Notes: generated from the letters alone by a model not told the origin. A stretch of DNA of 64,000 nt from Candidatus Macondimonas diazotrophica (GCF_004684205.1 NZ_SRIO01000004.1:124001-188000), one strand, 5' to 3'. Positions 34,475 through 45,347 are shown, numbered from the stretch's first letter. Numbers and translations: made by a program.

Positions 34475-34927
34475 ATGGCGGCCACTGACCAACCGAGCCA
34501 GTCTTCCATCCATCCCCCCGTGAAGGGCTTCGAGCCCTATCCGATCCGGGAGGGTGAGGAGTATATGAATCCGGCCCAGCAGGCCCACTTCCGGGCGATC
34601 TTGCAGGCATGGAAACGGGAGCTGATGGAAGAGGTCGACCGCACGCTGCACCACATGCAGGACGAGGCGGCCAATTTTCCCGATCCCAACGATCGCGCCA
34701 GCCAGGAATCGGACTTCAGCCTTGAACTGCGTACCCGCGACCGCGAACGCAAGCTGCTCAAGAAGATCGACGAAGCCCTGAGTGCGCTCGATGCCGGGGA
34801 CTACGGCTATTGCGAAAGCTGCGGCGTCGAAATCGGCATCCGCCGTCTCGAAGCCCGACCTACCGCCACCCAATGCGTGGACTGCAAGACGCTCGACGAG
34901 ATCCGCGAGCGCCAGATGGGGGGCTGA
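34475..34927 (+). CDS. dksA: RNA polymerase-binding transcription factor DksA
   Basis: Binds the RNA polymerase secondary channel and, with ppGpp, resets transcription of rRNA and amino-acid genes. 150 aa (151 in E. coli). The coiled-coil tip NFPDPNDRASQESDFSLELRTRDRERKLLKKI keeps the two essential Asp residues. The C4 zinc finger is YCESCGVEIGIRRLEARPTATQCVDCKTLDEIRERQ. ATG 34475 follows GAGGAG. gluQ lies directly downstream, the standard dksA-gluQ arrangement. Confidence 0.98.
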   Translation: MAATDQPSQSSIHPPVKGFEPYPIREGEEYMNPAQQAHFRAILQAWKRELMEEVDRTLHHMQDEAANFPDPNDRASQESDFSLELRTRDRERKLLKKIDEALSALDAGDYGYCESCGVEIGIRRLEARPTATQCVDCKTLDEIRERQMGG

Positions 34928-34956
34928 GCCCCTTACCCGGTTGCGCTGCACCCGCT

Positions 34957-35883
34957 GTGGCCATCCCGTGCGGCCGCTTCGCTCCGTCACCGACCGGCCC
35001 TTTGCATTTCGGATCACTCGTCGCCGCCTTGGCGAGCTTCCTCGATGCGCGCGCTCGAGGTGGGCATTGGCGGGTCCGCATCGAGGATCTCGACCGGCCT
35101 CGGGTCATTCCCGGAATGGCCAGTGACCATCTGCGCACCCTGGAACGCTTCGGTCTCCACTGGGATGACGACGTCCTGTACCAAAGCCATGGCGCCGAAC
35201 GCTACGCCGTTGCCCTGAGGCAACTCGAGCGGGCGGGATGGCTTTACCCCTGCATCTGCAGCCGTTCGGACATTGCCCAGGCCGGGCTTGCCGGTGCTGA
35301 GGGTTACCGTTACCCCGGTACCTGTCGCACGCGATCCGGATCGGCAACGGACTCCGCCGCATGGCGGGTGCGCGTGGAGGCGGCGCCCATCGAGTGGCCG
35401 GATCTGGTGCAAGGGCCGCAGCGGCACGCGCTCGATGCGCTGTGCGGCGATTTCGTGCTGCGCCGGGCCGACGGAATCATCACCTACCAGCTTGCCGTAG
35501 TCATCGACGATGCCATCCAGGGGGTAGACCGGGTGGTGCGCGGTGCGGATCTGATCACCTCGACTCCACGCCAGATCCATCTGCAACGCCTTCTGGGCCT
35601 GCCGACGCCGGCCTATGTGCATGTGCCGCTGGCGCTCGACCGGCAGGGCGACAAGCTGGCCAAACGGCTGGGCGCGGCGGCGGTGGCGGCCGCAGAGCCG
35701 GTTCCTCTGCTGTGTCGGGCGCTCGCCTTCCTTGGGCAGAGCCTGCCCCCGGAGGCGCCTCGTCTCGGCCGCGACACCTTGCTCGGCTGGGCCATCCAGC
35801 ATTGGGATGTGGGGCGGATCCCGCGCGGCCAGGGCTGGCCAGCGCCGCCCTTGCCGAATGTCGCGGACAGCCCCGAGATGTGA
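34957..35883 (+). CDS. gluQ: Glutamyl-queuosine tRNA(Asp) synthetase
   Basis: A truncated GluRS paralogue that glutamylates queuosine at position 34 of tRNA-Asp. The class I synthetase HIGH-like motif is GRFAPSPTGPLHFGSLVAALASFLDAR, followed by the zinc-binding YPCICSRSDI...YPGTCR region and the KLAKRLGA (KMSKS-like) loop. No anticodon-binding domain follows, as expected. GTG 34957 gives 308 aa, the E. coli length; the frame is open further upstream inside dksA, so the start is the least certain part. Confidence 0.92.
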   Translation: MAIPCGRFAPSPTGPLHFGSLVAALASFLDARARGGHWRVRIEDLDRPRVIPGMASDHLRTLERFGLHWDDDVLYQSHGAERYAVALRQLERAGWLYPCICSRSDIAQAGLAGAEGYRYPGTCRTRSGSATDSAAWRVRVEAAPIEWPDLVQGPQRHALDALCGDFVLRRADGIITYQLAVVIDDAIQGVDRVVRGADLITSTPRQIHLQRLLGLPTPAYVHVPLALDRQGDKLAKRLGAAAVAAAEPVPLLCRALAFLGQSLPPEAPRLGRDTLLGWAIQHWDVGRIPRGQGWPAPPLPNVADSPEM

Positions 35884-35910
35884 GCCCGGGCGCCGGCGGT
35901 CGGATCGGTG

Positions 35911-36828
35911 TCAGGTGACGCCGCGGCGGACGAATCGCAGCGGTATGGCCGTGTCCGCTGCCGGCGGTTCGTCCGGCTCACCGCCGCCCCGGACCGCGGA
36001 TGCGCTTGCCAGCCAGTTGACTTGCGGGCCTTCGCTTGCCCCCAGGGCTGCGAAGTCGAACAGCGTGGGGTCGGCCAGATGCGCGGGGCTCACATTGCGC
36101 AGGGCGGCGAAGATCGAATCGGTGCGGCCGGGGTACTGCCGCTCCCAATCCTGCAGCATCTGCTTGATTGCCTTGCGCTGCAGGTTTTCCTGTGAACCGC
36201 AGAGGTTGCACGGGATGATGGGAAAGTCGCGGGCGCGCGCATAGCGGGCAATGTCGGCTTCGGCGCAGTAGGCCAGTGGCCGGATGACCACATGGCGCCC
36301 ATCATCGGACAAGAGCTTGGGCGGCATGGCTTGCAGCTTGCCGCCAAAGAACAGGTTCAGAAACAGCGTTTCGACCAGATCGTCGCGATGATGGCCCAGG
36401 GCGATCTTGGTGATGCCATGCTCGGCGGCGAACCGGTAGAGGATGCCGCGGCGCAGGCGTGAACACAGTCCGCACGTCGTCTTGCCTTCCGGAATCACCG
36501 ACTGGACGATGCTGTAGGTATCCTGTTCGATGATGTGGAAGGGCACACCGAGTTCGGTGAGATAGGTCGGCAGCACCGTTTCCGGAAAACCCGGCTGCTT
36601 CTGGTCGAGATTCACCGCCACGATTTCGAAGTCGACCGGCGCGCTGCGCTGCAATCCAAGCAGGATGTCCAGCAGAGTGTAGGAGTCCTTCCCGCCAGAC
36701 AGGCACACCATGACCTTGTCGCCGGGTTCGATCATGCCGTAGTCCTGGATCGCCTGACCAACCTGATGGCGCAAGCGTTTTTTGAGGCGCTTGAAGTTGT
36801 GGGAAACATCGGTGGAGGGGATGGACAT
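35911..36828 (-). CDS. ttcA: tRNA 2-thiocytidine synthetase
   Basis: ATP- and [4Fe-4S]-dependent thiolation of C32 in tRNA. 305 aa. The PP-loop [23 protein letters not shown] is N-terminal. The cluster cysteines are in [15 protein letters not shown] and [34 protein letters not shown] and the [19 protein letters not shown] tail are typical of TtcA. ATG 36828 fits the family start. It converges on gluQ (27 bp gap) and diverges from the helicase gene. Confidence 0.96.
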   Translation of the reverse strand: MSIPSTDVSHNFKRLKKRLRHQVGQAIQDYGMIEPGDKVMVCLSGGKDSYTLLDILLGLQRSAPVDFEIVAVNLDQKQPGFPETVLPTYLTELGVPFHIIEQDTYSIVQSVIPEGKTTCGLCSRLRRGILYRFAAEHGITKIALGHHRDDLVETLFLNLFFGGKLQAMPPKLLSDDGRHVVIRPLAYCAEADIARYARARDFPIIPCNLCGSQENLQRKAIKQMLQDWERQYPGRTDSIFAALRNVSPAHLADPTLFDFAALGASEGPQVNWLASASAVRGGGEPDEPPAADTAIPLRFVRRGVT

Positions 36829-36921
36829 GGGTCGAGGCTCGGCACGGCGATCTTGGGGAACGCCATTGTATACCGCCCGTCCAATTCTTCTGAGCCGTAC
36901 CTTGTCCGAAGTGAGGATTCG

Positions 36922-39900
36922 ATGAACGTCCAGCCCGATGCGTTTCCGGAGCGTTTTCACCCCGCGCTTCGGTGCTGGTTTACTCAGGCCATCGGAACGC
37001 CCACGGCGATACAGGCCGCGGCGTGGCCACGCATCGCCGCCGGTTGCGACACCCTCATCAGTGCCCCGACCGGCTCGGGCAAGACGCTGACCGCCTTTCT
37101 GGCAGCGATCGACACGCTGGTGCGCGAAGCACTGGCGGACGGACTACCCGACGAGACCCGCGTGCTCTATGTCTCGCCGCTGCGCGCGCTGTCCAATGAC
37201 ATCGACAAGAACTTGCAGCCGCCGCTGGCCGGTATTGCCGATCTGCTGCGTGCCGGGGGGAGTCCCGAGGTCGCGATCCGGACTTGGGTGCGCACCGGCG
37301 ACACGCCGGCCGGCGAGCGTCAGCGCATGGTTCGCACCCCGCCGCACATCGTCGTGACCACACCCGAGTCACTCTATCTGCTGCTGACCAGCGCGTCCGG
37401 CAGGCGCATGCTGCGCACGGTGCGGACGGTCATCGTCGATGAGATCCATGCACTGGCCGGCACCAAGCGCGGCGCACATCTCGCCCTGTCGCTGGCGCGG
37501 CTCGACGCCCTGACGGGCCAGCGCGCGCAGCGCGTCGGCCTTTCTGCCACCGCGCAGCCGCTCACTGCCGTCGCGGCGTTCCTGACGGGCCGCGCCACCG
37601 GGTGCGCGATCGTGGATGCGGGTCATCGCCGGCAGTGGGACCTGGCCTTGGAGTTGCCGGATGCACCACTCGAAGCGGTCATGTCGAACGAGGTCTGGGA
37701 CGAACTCTACGACCGCCTGGCGCAGCGCGCGCTGGCCCATCGCACCACGCTGGTTTTCGTCAACACGCGGCGGCAGTGCGAGCGTCTGGCGCGCCAACTG
37801 GCCGATCGGCTGGGCCGCGATCAGGTCGCCGCCCATCACGGCAGCCTGGCACGCGAGCATCGTCTGGCCGCCGAGACGCGCCTGAAGGCCGGGACCCTGC
37901 GCGTGCTGGTGGCGACGGCGTCGCTTGAACTCGGCATCGACATCGGCGAGATCGATCTCGTCTGCCAGATGGGCTCGCCGCGCAGCATCAACGCGCTGCT
38001 GCAGCGCGTCGGCCGTTCCGGCCACGGGGTGGGGCGCACCCCAAAGGGCCGGCTGTTTCCGCTGAGCCGGGATGACCTGCTCGAATGCACGGCGCTGCTG
38101 CGTGCGGTGCGCGACGGCGCGCTCGACCGGCTGTCGATTCCGCCCGGGGCGCTGGACGTGCTGGCACAGCAGATGGTGGCGGAGGTGGCTGCGCGTGGTG
38201 AGATCACCGAGGCGGCGCTGTGGACGCAGCTCGCGGCCGCCTGGCCGTACCGGGCGCTCGATCGAGCGACGTTCGATCAGCTCGCCGAGTTTCTCGCCAA
38301 CGGGGTGGACACCCGGCGCGGCCGACGCGGCGCGCACCTGTTTCGCGATCACGTCAGCGGGATGTTGCGGCCGCGCCGCGGCGCGCGCCTGAGCGCCCTG
38401 CTGAACGGCGGCGCTATCCCCGATCTGTTCGACTATGACGTCATGCTCCAGCCCGAGGGGGTGCGCGTCGGCACGGTGAACGAAGACTTTGCCTTCGAAA
38501 GCATGGCGGGCGACATCTTCCAGCTCGGCAATCGCGCCTACCGCATCCTGCGTGTGGAGACCGACCGGGTGCAGGTCAGCGATGCCGGAGCGGTGCCACC
38601 GGGCATTCCATTCTGGCTGGGCGAGGCGCCGGGTCGGAGCGATGCCTTGTCCGAGGCCGTTTCGGATTTGAACGCGGCGACCCAGACGGCGCTGGCCGCG
38701 GGCGGGGTCGAAGCAGCGCGGACCCTCTTGGCGCGCGACTATGCACTGTCCCTGCCGGCAGCCGATCAACTGGCGCAATACCTCGGCGCGGCGCATGCGG
38801 CCCTGGGCGCGCTGCCGACCCATGATCACCTGATTCTGGAACGCTTTGTCGACGAGGTGGGCGATCCGCATCTCGTCATCCACAGTCCCTTGGGCGCCCG
38901 CGTCAACCGCGCCTTCGGACTCGCGTTGCGCAAACGCTTCTGTCGCCAGTTCAATTTCGAGCTGCAGGCCGCGGCGCTGGAAGACAGTTTGCTGCTGTCG
39001 CTGGGACCGACGCACCAGTTCGCGTTGCTCGATGTGCCACGGTATCTGCATTCACGTACAGCGCGCGGCGTACTCGTCCAGGCGCTGCTGGATGCACCGT
39101 TCTTTCCGGCGCGCTGGCGCTGGGTGGCTACCACCGCGCTGGCTATCGCACGCCGCCAAGGCAGCCGGCGGCGGCCACCCCAATTTCAGCGACAGGACGC
39201 CGAGGATCTCATTGCGCTGATCTTTCCCGATCAGCTGGCCTGTCTGGAGAACATCCAGGGGGAGCGCGAGATTCCCGATCATCCACTGGTTCGGCAGGCC
39301 TTGCGGGATTGCCTGGATGAAGTCATGGATGCAGACGGACTGGAGCGCTTGCTGAAAGGCCTCGAATCCGGCGCCGTCCAGGTGAGCGGGCGCGATCTCC
39401 CCGGGCCGTCTCCCTTGGCTGAGGCGGTGATCAACGCCAAGCCCTATGCGTTTTTGGATGATGGCGAGGCCGAGGAACGGCGCACGCGCGCCATTTCCAC
39501 CCGCAGTGCAGCCTGGGCCGAGGCTGCCGTGCCGAACGTGTTCGACGCGGCCGTGGTTGCGGCCGTTCGGGATCAGATCCGGCCTGCGCCGCGGGACGCC
39601 GAGGAACTGCTTGATGCGCTCGAGGTCTGCGGTTTTCTCACCGCCCAAGAGGGCGCTGCTGCTCATCTTGAGGCTGGAACGTGGTTCGACGCCCTGTGCC
39701 AGGCCGGGCGGGCGCAAGCCGTCAACCCGGGGCCCGGCGTCGCGCTGTGGGTGGCGCGGGAACGGCTGGCCGAAGTGCGGTCCGCCAGCCAGGCGTCCGA
39801 GGGATCAACCAAGCGCGCCGCGGCCGCCCTGCAACGCATCCTGCTCGACCGCCTGGCAAGCTGCGGTCCCCTGAGCGCTGCCGAACTCGCCGAGTCTTTG

Positions 39901-41160
39901 GCGATCGCGTCGGCGGCGGTGGAATCGGCGCTCGAAGCCTTGGCCGCACGGGGTGAAGTCATGGCCGGGCGCTTTACCACGCTGGAGTCGTCACAGTGGT
40001 GCGAACGGCGTGTCCTGGCGCGCTTGCAACGCGCCAGCCTGCAGCGGCAGCGCGCGCAGCAGGAGGCCGTCGGCGCGGCCGATTTCCAGCGGTTTCTGTT
40101 TCAATGGCAGGGCCTGGATGCACCGCCTCAGGGCCCGGATGCCTTGTGTGCGGCACTGGACCATCTGGCCGGCTGGTCGGCGCCCGCACCGGTCTGGGAA
40201 CGCGAGCTCCTGCCGGCCCGCGTCAAGGGGTTTGCCCCGACGGATCTCGATGCTGTGCTGGCGCAGGGCCGCTACCTCTGGTTGCGTCTGTCGCCACCGG
40301 TGGGTTCCGATACGGCTGACCGGCCGCGCTTTCGCGGGGGCAGCCTGGGCCAGATTCCGCTGACCCTGATTCCGCGCGGACAATGGCGCACGTGGCGCGC
40401 CGTTGCACCGATGCCCGATCCGGCTGCGATACCGCTGTCCGGCACTGCACAGACGATCCTGGCCGCACTGGATACCGGCGGCGCGCTTTTTCACGAAGAA
40501 CTGGTCGCCGAATGCGGCATGCTCCCGAGCCATGTCGATCTGGCGCTGACCGAACTCGTGGGGTGGGGCTTGATCACGGCGGACGGCTTTGCTGCGTTCC
40601 GTCGATCGTCGCATGGGGGCACACGCCGGCGCGGGTTTGGTGGTGGACGGCGTGCCACGCGCGCGAGCGCATTGGCGCAGGCCGGGCGCTGGTCACGGTT
40701 GCGGCCGCTCGCGGCAACCGCGGGCACCCCGGTGCGTTTCCCGACGCATACGCTCGAGACCCTGGAGGCCATCGCCCGAACCCTGCTGCGCCGCTACGGG
40801 GTGGTGTTCAAGGCGCTGATCGCGCGGGAGGCGCCGTTGCCGCCCTGGCGTGAACTGCTGTACGTGTTCTGGCGCCTGGAAGCGCAGGGCGAGGTGCTGG
40901 GCGGACGCTTCGTCGCGGGCTTTTCCGGCGAGCAGTTCGCACGGCCCGAGGCGGTTGGGCTGCTGCGCACGCTGGCGCGGCAACCCGGGCGGGGCGAGCC
41001 GCGGATACTGTCTGCCGCCGATCCCTTGAACCTTGCCGGCATTCTCACGCCCGGCGAGCGTGTTCCGGCTTTTCCGGGGCGGCATGTGTATTACCGCGAT
41101 GGGCAGGTCGATCCATCGGGTGAAGCCGCCGGATCGTTGCACCGGGCGCCGGGATCATAG
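36922..41160 (+). CDS. lhr: Large Lhr-type superfamily 2 DNA/RNA helicase
   Basis: A 1412-aa helicase. Motifs in order: Q-motif region [17 protein letters not shown], Walker [16 protein letters not shown], Ib [16 protein letters not shown]-type box [25 protein letters not shown], motif [13 protein letters not shown], then [55 protein letters not shown]. The winged-helix and beta-barrel Lhr core follows, plus a long C-terminal region ([27 protein letters not shown]) typical of long Lhr proteins. Lhr is a DNA-damage-inducible 3'-5' helicase. ATG 36922 follows GTGAGGA. Confidence 0.93.
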   Translation: MNVQPDAFPERFHPALRCWFTQAIGTPTAIQAAAWPRIAAGCDTLISAPTGSGKTLTAFLAAIDTLVREALADGLPDETRVLYVSPLRALSNDIDKNLQPPLAGIADLLRAGGSPEVAIRTWVRTGDTPAGERQRMVRTPPHIVVTTPESLYLLLTSASGRRMLRTVRTVIVDEIHALAGTKRGAHLALSLARLDALTGQRAQRVGLSATAQPLTAVAAFLTGRATGCAIVDAGHRRQWDLALELPDAPLEAVMSNEVWDELYDRLAQRALAHRTTLVFVNTRRQCERLARQLADRLGRDQVAAHHGSLAREHRLAAETRLKAGTLRVLVATASLELGIDIGEIDLVCQMGSPRSINALLQRVGRSGHGVGRTPKGRLFPLSRDDLLECTALLRAVRDGALDRLSIPPGALDVLAQQMVAEVAARGEITEAALWTQLAAAWPYRALDRATFDQLAEFLANGVDTRRGRRGAHLFRDHVSGMLRPRRGARLSALLNGGAIPDLFDYDVMLQPEGVRVGTVNEDFAFESMAGDIFQLGNRAYRILRVETDRVQVSDAGAVPPGIPFWLGEAPGRSDALSEAVSDLNAATQTALAAGGVEAARTLLARDYALSLPAADQLAQYLGAAHAALGALPTHDHLILERFVDEVGDPHLVIHSPLGARVNRAFGLALRKRFCRQFNFELQAAALEDSLLLSLGPTHQFALLDVPRYLHSRTARGVLVQALLDAPFFPARWRWVATTALAIARRQGSRRRPPQFQRQDAEDLIALIFPDQLACLENIQGEREIPDHPLVRQALRDCLDEVMDADGLERLLKGLESGAVQVSGRDLPGPSPLAEAVINAKPYAFLDDGEAEERRTRAISTRSAAWAEAAVPNVFDAAVVAAVRDQIRPAPRDAEELLDALEVCGFLTAQEGAAAHLEAGTWFDALCQAGRAQAVNPGPGVALWVARERLAEVRSASQASEGSTKRAAAALQRILLDRLASCGPLSAAELAESLAIASAAVESALEALAARGEVMAGRFTTLESSQWCERRVLARLQRASLQRQRAQQEAVGAADFQRFLFQWQGLDAPPQGPDALCAALDHLAGWSAPAPVWERELLPARVKGFAPTDLDAVLAQGRYLWLRLSPPVGSDTADRPRFRGGSLGQIPLTLIPRGQWRTWRAVAPMPDPAAIPLSGTAQTILAALDTGGALFHEELVAECGMLPSHVDLALTELVGWGLITADGFAAFRRSSHGGTRRRGFGGGRRATRASALAQAGRWSRLRPLAATAGTPVRFPTHTLETLEAIARTLLRRYGVVFKALIAREAPLPPWRELLYVFWRLEAQGEVLGGRFVAGFSGEQFARPEAVGLLRTLARQPGRGEPRILSAADPLNLAGILTPGERVPAFPGRHVYYRDGQVDPSGEAAGSLHRAPGS

Positions 41161-41179
41161 CGCCGATCCCGGCGCCCGG
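41142..41179. repeat. 15-bp perfect hairpin spanning the lhr stop
   Basis: CCGGGCGCCGGGATC at 41142-41156 pairs perfectly with 41165-41179 around an 8-nt loop that contains the TAG stop of lhr. It has no U-run. It stands at the convergent end of lhr and the hypothetical gene at 41202. Confidence 0.75.
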
Positions 41180-41201
41180 CGACTGAGCGAGCGCGGAGGG
41201 A

Positions 41202-41654
41202 TCAGGGCGAGATTTCTTCGTGAACGGCGCGCACCATCCGAACCCGGAAATACTGCGCAAGATCGAGATCGGCCTCGAGCGTCACAACGGCAACTTCTTC
41301 CCGGGCAAGCAGGTCTTCCAATCCACCCATATTCTTGACGGCCTGGAACTCGACATCGACGGTGGTACTTTCCTCGCCGGGCAGATGGCTGTCTGAAAAC
41401 GAGAAGGTCGCTACTTCAACAGGTTCGCCGTTTTGCAACGGTGTGGCGAATTCGGTGCCGCGTACCGTCAGCCGGAGGTTGGTGAAGACGATCTGGGCCA
41501 GGTGGGGCCCCAAGGCTGCCGATGCATCGTTCCATAACTGGAAGCGCACTGTGAAGGTTTCACCGACATTGACCGCATCACCGTCCTGATGCGCGAGATA
41601 ATTGGTCAGGCGCAGCTCATTGCGGATGGCCTGGTAGAACTTTTCAAGGTCCAT
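41202..41654 (-). CDS. Hypothetical protein, predicted beta-sandwich
   Basis: A 150-aa protein with no signal peptide or membrane segment that I can see. It begins MDLEKFYQAIRNELRLTNYL and then alternates polar and hydrophobic residues in short strands (NVGETFTVRFQLWNDA, QIVFTNLRLTVRGTEFATP, EVATFSFSDSHLPGEESTTVDVEFQAV), as in Ig-like folds. I do not recognise the family. GAGGAGA precedes ATG 41654, which supports it being a real gene. It sits between lhr (convergent) and mdh (same strand, 279 bp upstream). Confidence 0.7.
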   Translation of the reverse strand: MDLEKFYQAIRNELRLTNYLAHQDGDAVNVGETFTVRFQLWNDASAALGPHLAQIVFTNLRLTVRGTEFATPLQNGEPVEVATFSFSDSHLPGEESTTVDVEFQAVKNMGGLEDLLAREEVAVVTLEADLDLAQYFRVRMVRAVHEEISP

Positions 41655-41874
41655 CGTGTTCTCCTCTGTATGGTCAGGCATCGCAGGCGTGGCGGAGCGC
41701 CGATCGCATCGCAGCCGTGGGCGATGTGCTGGATCCGGCGACCCGTTCGCCGTCTGCAGATGATGTTCACATCCAGAGCCGTCCCCTGGCATGATCCGCG
41801 TCAAGATGCCCGGTCGCTATGAGAATGCGCTCCGGCCGCCGGTGCGGCTACCGTTTGCTGCACAGGGGCACACC

Positions 41875-41903
41875 ACAAAAAACGCCGAGGAGTCCCCGGC
41901 GTT
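41875..41903 (-). terminator. Rho-independent terminator of mdh
   Basis: On the minus strand AACGCCG / CGGCGTT forms a 7-bp stem followed by TTTTTT. It begins about 30 bp after the mdh stop. Confidence 0.85.
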
Positions 41904-41933
41904 GATTTCAGAAACCGAGCGGGTCGGATGTCG

Positions 41934-42911
41934 TCACAACAAGGCGGCGACGCCGTCGCGTTCCTCTTTCAGCTCCTGATAGGTTGCATCCATGCGCTCG
42001 CGGCTGAAACCGTTGATTTCGAGGCCCTGAACGATCTCGTATTGCCCGTTCTTGCAGATCACGGGGTAGGAGTACACCACGCCTTCGGGAATGCCATAGC
42101 TGCCATCGGAGGGGATGCCCATGCTGACCCAGTCGCCTTCGGCGCTGCCCAGCGCCCAGGTGCGCATGTGGTCGATCGCGGCGGACGCGGCCGATGCGGC
42201 CGACGACGAGCCGCGGGCCTTGATGATGGCGGCACCGCGCTGCTGCACGATCGGGATGAATTCATCGGCATACCAGCCCATGTCGACCTGCTCCAGTGCG
42301 GCCTTTCCGCCGACGGTGGTGTGGTGCAGGTCCGGATACTGGGTGGAGGAATGGTTGCCCCAGATTGTCACCCGGCGCACGTCGTTCACGTGCTTGCCCA
42401 GCTTGGCGGCGATCTGATACAACGCGCGATTGTGGTCCAGCCGGGTCATGGCGGTGAACTGGCGCCGGTCCAGGCTCTTGGCGTTGCTGGCGGCGATCAG
42501 GGCGTTGGTGTTGGCCGGGTTGCCGACCACCAGCACACGGATATCGCGGCTGGCGTGCTGATCCATGGCCTTGCCCTGGACCGAGAAAATCTGCGCATTG
42601 GCTTCCAGAAGATCCTTGCGCTCCATGCCCGGGCCGCGGGGGCGGGCACCGACCAACAGCGCATAATCGGCGTCCTTGAAGGCTTCCTCGGGTCGATCGG
42701 TGGCGATCACGTCGGTCAGCAGCGGAAACGCACAGTCGTTCAGCTCCATGACCACGCCTTTCAGCGCTTCCTGAGCTTGCGGGACTTCCAGAAGCTGCAG
42801 GATCACGGGCTGATCGGGGCCCAGCATGGCGCCCGAGGCGATGCGGAAGTTCAGTGCGTAACCGATCTGGCCAGCGGCGCCGGTTACTGCGACGCGTACA
42901 GGTTTTTTCAT
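41934..42911 (-). CDS. mdh: Malate dehydrogenase (NAD-dependent, LDH-like long type)
   Basis: Interconverts malate and oxaloacetate in the TCA cycle. 325 aa. Rossmann motif [23 protein letters not shown], mobile loop [35 protein letters not shown], catalytic pair TRLDHNRA and [14 protein letters not shown] (active-site His), typical of the cytosolic-type enzymes of many beta/gammaproteobacteria. ATG 42911 (MKKPVRV) fits the family; a longer frame starts at 42950. A clear terminator follows. Confidence 0.97.
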   Translation of the reverse strand: MKKPVRVAVTGAAGQIGYALNFRIASGAMLGPDQPVILQLLEVPQAQEALKGVVMELNDCAFPLLTDVIATDRPEEAFKDADYALLVGARPRGPGMERKDLLEANAQIFSVQGKAMDQHASRDIRVLVVGNPANTNALIAASNAKSLDRRQFTAMTRLDHNRALYQIAAKLGKHVNDVRRVTIWGNHSSTQYPDLHHTTVGGKAALEQVDMGWYADEFIPIVQQRGAAIIKARGSSSAASAASAAIDHMRTWALGSAEGDWVSMGIPSDGSYGIPEGVVYSYPVICKNGQYEIVQGLEINGFSRERMDATYQELKEERDGVAALL

Positions 42912-43008
42912 GGAAGACTCCGTAGGGTTCGCGGATACCAGTGTATTCACCGGCGTCGATCAAAAACGTTCCGGCACAGGCCGTAAAAGGCGGCTAGTGT
43001 AACAAAAT

Positions 43009-43380
43009 TCAGGTGGGCGACATGGAGACGACCGGCTCGAACAAGCCCAGAACCGTCCCATCGGGCGCCCGGATCCGCGCGTAGCGGCCATAATCCGGGA
43101 TATCCACCGCTGTCTGCGCGATCGCACCGCCCAGCGCGGGCACACGCACCAGGACCTCATCGAGATTCTCGATGGCGATGAACGCCTGTTGTGTTTCGCC
43201 TGCCGGCCGGTCGGAGACCTGAAGCAGGCCGATCCTCGGGCCGTGTTCAGGGCTCGTCTCCCGATAGCGTTGCCCATGGTGGATGAAGGTCCAGCCGAAC
43301 AGTTCACCCAGGAAGGTGGACACTGCCGTGGCATCCCGGCAGTGCCATTCCACGTGCGAGATCCAGGCGCGTGCGGTCAC
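43009..43380 (-). CDS. VOC-family (glyoxalase-like) protein
   Basis: A 123-aa protein with one vicinal-oxygen-chelate fold: AWISHVEWHCRDATAVSTFLGELFGWTFIHHGQRY, then GLLQVSDRPAGETQQAFIAIENLDEVLVRVPALGGAIAQTAVDIPDYGRYARIRAPDGTVLGLFEPV. The starting GTG overlaps the stop of the preceding saccharopine-dehydrogenase-like gene by 4 nt (GTGA), so they are coupled. Reaction unknown; single-domain members often bind small metabolites. Confidence 0.85.
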   Translation of the reverse strand: MTARAWISHVEWHCRDATAVSTFLGELFGWTFIHHGQRYRETSPEHGPRIGLLQVSDRPAGETQQAFIAIENLDEVLVRVPALGGAIAQTAVDIPDYGRYARIRAPDGTVLGLFEPVVSMSPT

Positions 43381-44432
43381 GGCAGGTCGACGCGCGTGGC
43401 GCCTGGGAAGGCAAGGATGAAGTCCGGCCCAAAGCATCCGGCGGGCGTGGCGTAGCCAGGCGGGCATTCGCCGGCGAGCACGCGTTGGGCGATCTCGAGC
43501 GCGGTCCAGGCAGTGAGCGTGTAGGCATTGGGCAAGGTCAGCCGGGCGTGGACGCAATGGCCCGCTGTGTCGCACGCCTCGCCCCAGCAGACCGTCATTT
43601 CGCGTGCCCGGGCTTGGGAGTCCGGCCCGACGAGGGTGCGCTGGATGAGGGCCTGAAGCACTTGCCGGAGCGCCGCAAAGCGCAGCAGACCCTGCAGTCG
43701 CGCCCCACGTCGGATCCACCGGATCGCCGCAGGCGGCAGGATGAGGTAGGTCTCGATATTGGGGATGCCGGTTGTGTGCCAGGCGGTGGCGACATCGCCC
43801 CAGGGGATGGTCATGGCCTCGACTGACTCTTCACCGAGGTCGAGGGTGCGACACTTGTGAGCCAGCGGCACGCGTTGCAGCGCGCCGTCGCGCCGAATCC
43901 AGCCCGCCTCGTGGCCCAGTTCGATGGCTGTTCGGGCGGTACCGCGGGACAGCCGGTTCAGGCCGCGGAAGGCCAATGCCAGATGGCTCGCCTCGGGTAG
44001 TGCGCGTTTGAGATGGGCGGCCAGACAGTCGGTCGGCACCACATCGAATCCGACACCCGGCATCAGCAGGATGCCGGCTTCCCGGGCCGGTCCGTCCAAC
44101 GCCATCAAGGCGTCGAAAACGGGAATTTCACCGGTGATGTCGAGGTAGTGGACCCCGGCTTGCAGGCACGCACGGGCGAGTGGTTCGGCGGTGTGGACGA
44201 AGGGGCCGGCGGCGTTGAGCACCACGCCGACATCGTTTAGATTCGCGGCGACCGTGTGCGGATCATCCAAGTCGAAAATTCGTGCGGCACAACCGTATTC
44301 CGCGGCGATATGACTTACCGCAGCGGCGTTGCGTCCAGCAACGATCAAGGGAACCCCGGCTTCTCGGGCCCGGTCTAAAATCAGTCCAGCGGTATAACCG
44401 TTGGCGCCATAGAGCAGAATATGCGGACTCAT
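43377..44432 (-). CDS. Saccharopine dehydrogenase-like NAD(P)-binding oxidoreductase
   Basis: A 351-aa protein of the saccharopine dehydrogenase / trans-acting enoyl reductase family. N-terminal HILLYGANGYTAGLILDRAREAGVPLIVAGRN is a Rossmann fold. VVLNAAGPFVHTAEPLARACLQAGVHYLDITGEIPVFDAL and LLMPGVGFDVVPTDCLAAHL are family signatures. Substrate unknown; relatives act on lipids or are annotated only by fold. ATG 44432 has GAGGGA upstream. It is coupled to the VOC gene and divergent from the START-domain gene. Confidence 0.87.
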   Translation of the reverse strand: MSPHILLYGANGYTAGLILDRAREAGVPLIVAGRNAAAVSHIAAEYGCAARIFDLDDPHTVAANLNDVGVVLNAAGPFVHTAEPLARACLQAGVHYLDITGEIPVFDALMALDGPAREAGILLMPGVGFDVVPTDCLAAHLKRALPEASHLALAFRGLNRLSRGTARTAIELGHEAGWIRRDGALQRVPLAHKCRTLDLGEESVEAMTIPWGDVATAWHTTGIPNIETYLILPPAAIRWIRRGARLQGLLRFAALRQVLQALIQRTLVGPDSQARAREMTVCWGEACDTAGHCVHARLTLPNAYTLTAWTALEIAQRVLAGECPPGYATPAGCFGPDFILAFPGATRVDLP

Positions 44433-44524
44433 CGGGTTCCCTCGGTGTCCTCGGATGACGTCGGATTGATGTGCGCGACACGGAAGCGTCAAACTGTCGC
44501 GCGTCTTGCAAAGGATAGTGAGAG

Positions 44525-45226
44525 ATGAAGCGCACCATACACTTCTTGATCGGTTGGATCTTCCTTTTGAGCTTGCCGTGGGCGGCGAACGCGGCTGAGT
44601 GGCATCTGGGCAAGGATGCGGACGGTGTTCGGGTCTATTCGCGCGATGCCGCCGACGGAAGCATCGAGGTGAAGGCCGAAACCACGCTCGATGTGCCGCT
44701 CGCCAGCGTCATGGCACTGATCGTCGATTACGACGCTGCGACCCGTTGGCGCAGCGAGATGATCAAATCGATGAAACTGAAAGACCACCCCAATGATCGA
44801 ACCTGGATTCTTCAGGTCCATGCCGAGCCGCCATGGCCGCTGCCTGCCAGCGACAACGTAATCGAAGCCGTGCTCTATGCCGAGCCGGAGCAGGTCGTCT
44901 ACAAGTACAAGGAACGACCGGATCTGCAGCCCCCGGGGACCACCAGTGCCCTCGGCGCCATGAACGGCGAGTGGATCCTGCGTCCGGCGGGTCCGCAACG
45001 GACGAAAGTGATCAGCGTCATGTTCATGAAACCAAGCGTTCCGGTGCCCAACTGGTTGATCAAGCGCATGGTGTACAACACTCCCCATGAGCAGATGCTC
45101 AAGATGGGCAAGGTCGTCCAGGAGCCGCAATATCGACCCGCTGCGGTGTCGCCCAAGCTCAAGGAATTGCTGGCCCCGACCTTGAAGTCAGCCATATCCG
45201 TCGAGCGGAGGGCATCCGCTTCCTGA
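44525..45226 (+). CDS. Exported START-domain (lipid-binding) protein
   Basis: A 233-aa protein. Signal peptide IHFLIGWIFLLSLPWAANA is followed by a START-like domain: WHLGKDADGVRVYSRDAADGSIEVKAETTLDVPLASVMALIVDYDAATRW, then IEAVLYAEPEQVVYKYKERPD and PNWLIKRMVYNTPHEQMLKM. Such periplasmic proteins are thought to carry or sense lipids; the ligand is unknown. It stands immediately upstream of the CRISPR-Cas locus, with a 121-bp gap before cas3. Confidence 0.88.
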   Translation: MKRTIHFLIGWIFLLSLPWAANAAEWHLGKDADGVRVYSRDAADGSIEVKAETTLDVPLASVMALIVDYDAATRWRSEMIKSMKLKDHPNDRTWILQVHAEPPWPLPASDNVIEAVLYAEPEQVVYKYKERPDLQPPGTTSALGAMNGEWILRPAGPQRTKVISVMFMKPSVPVPNWLIKRMVYNTPHEQMLKMGKVVQEPQYRPAAVSPKLKELLAPTLKSAISVERRASAS

Positions 45227-45299
45227 CGCGTGTATTGCATCGGAACTCCAGGGTCTAGGGTGGTGGCGGCCATTTCGCAGCGTGAGACTGTAAAGCCGC

Positions 45300-45319
45300 T
45301 GATCGGCAGGCCGATGATC
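45300..45319. promoter_or_regulatory. Imperfect palindrome upstream of cas3
   Basis: ATCGGC-AG-GCCGAT at 45302-45315 lies about 35 bp before the cas3 start. It could be an operator for the cas operon or part of the cas3 leader. No matching regulator gene is in the window. Confidence 0.3.
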
Positions 45320-45347
45320 AAAGGATCACGGCCCACGCAGGCGAACG

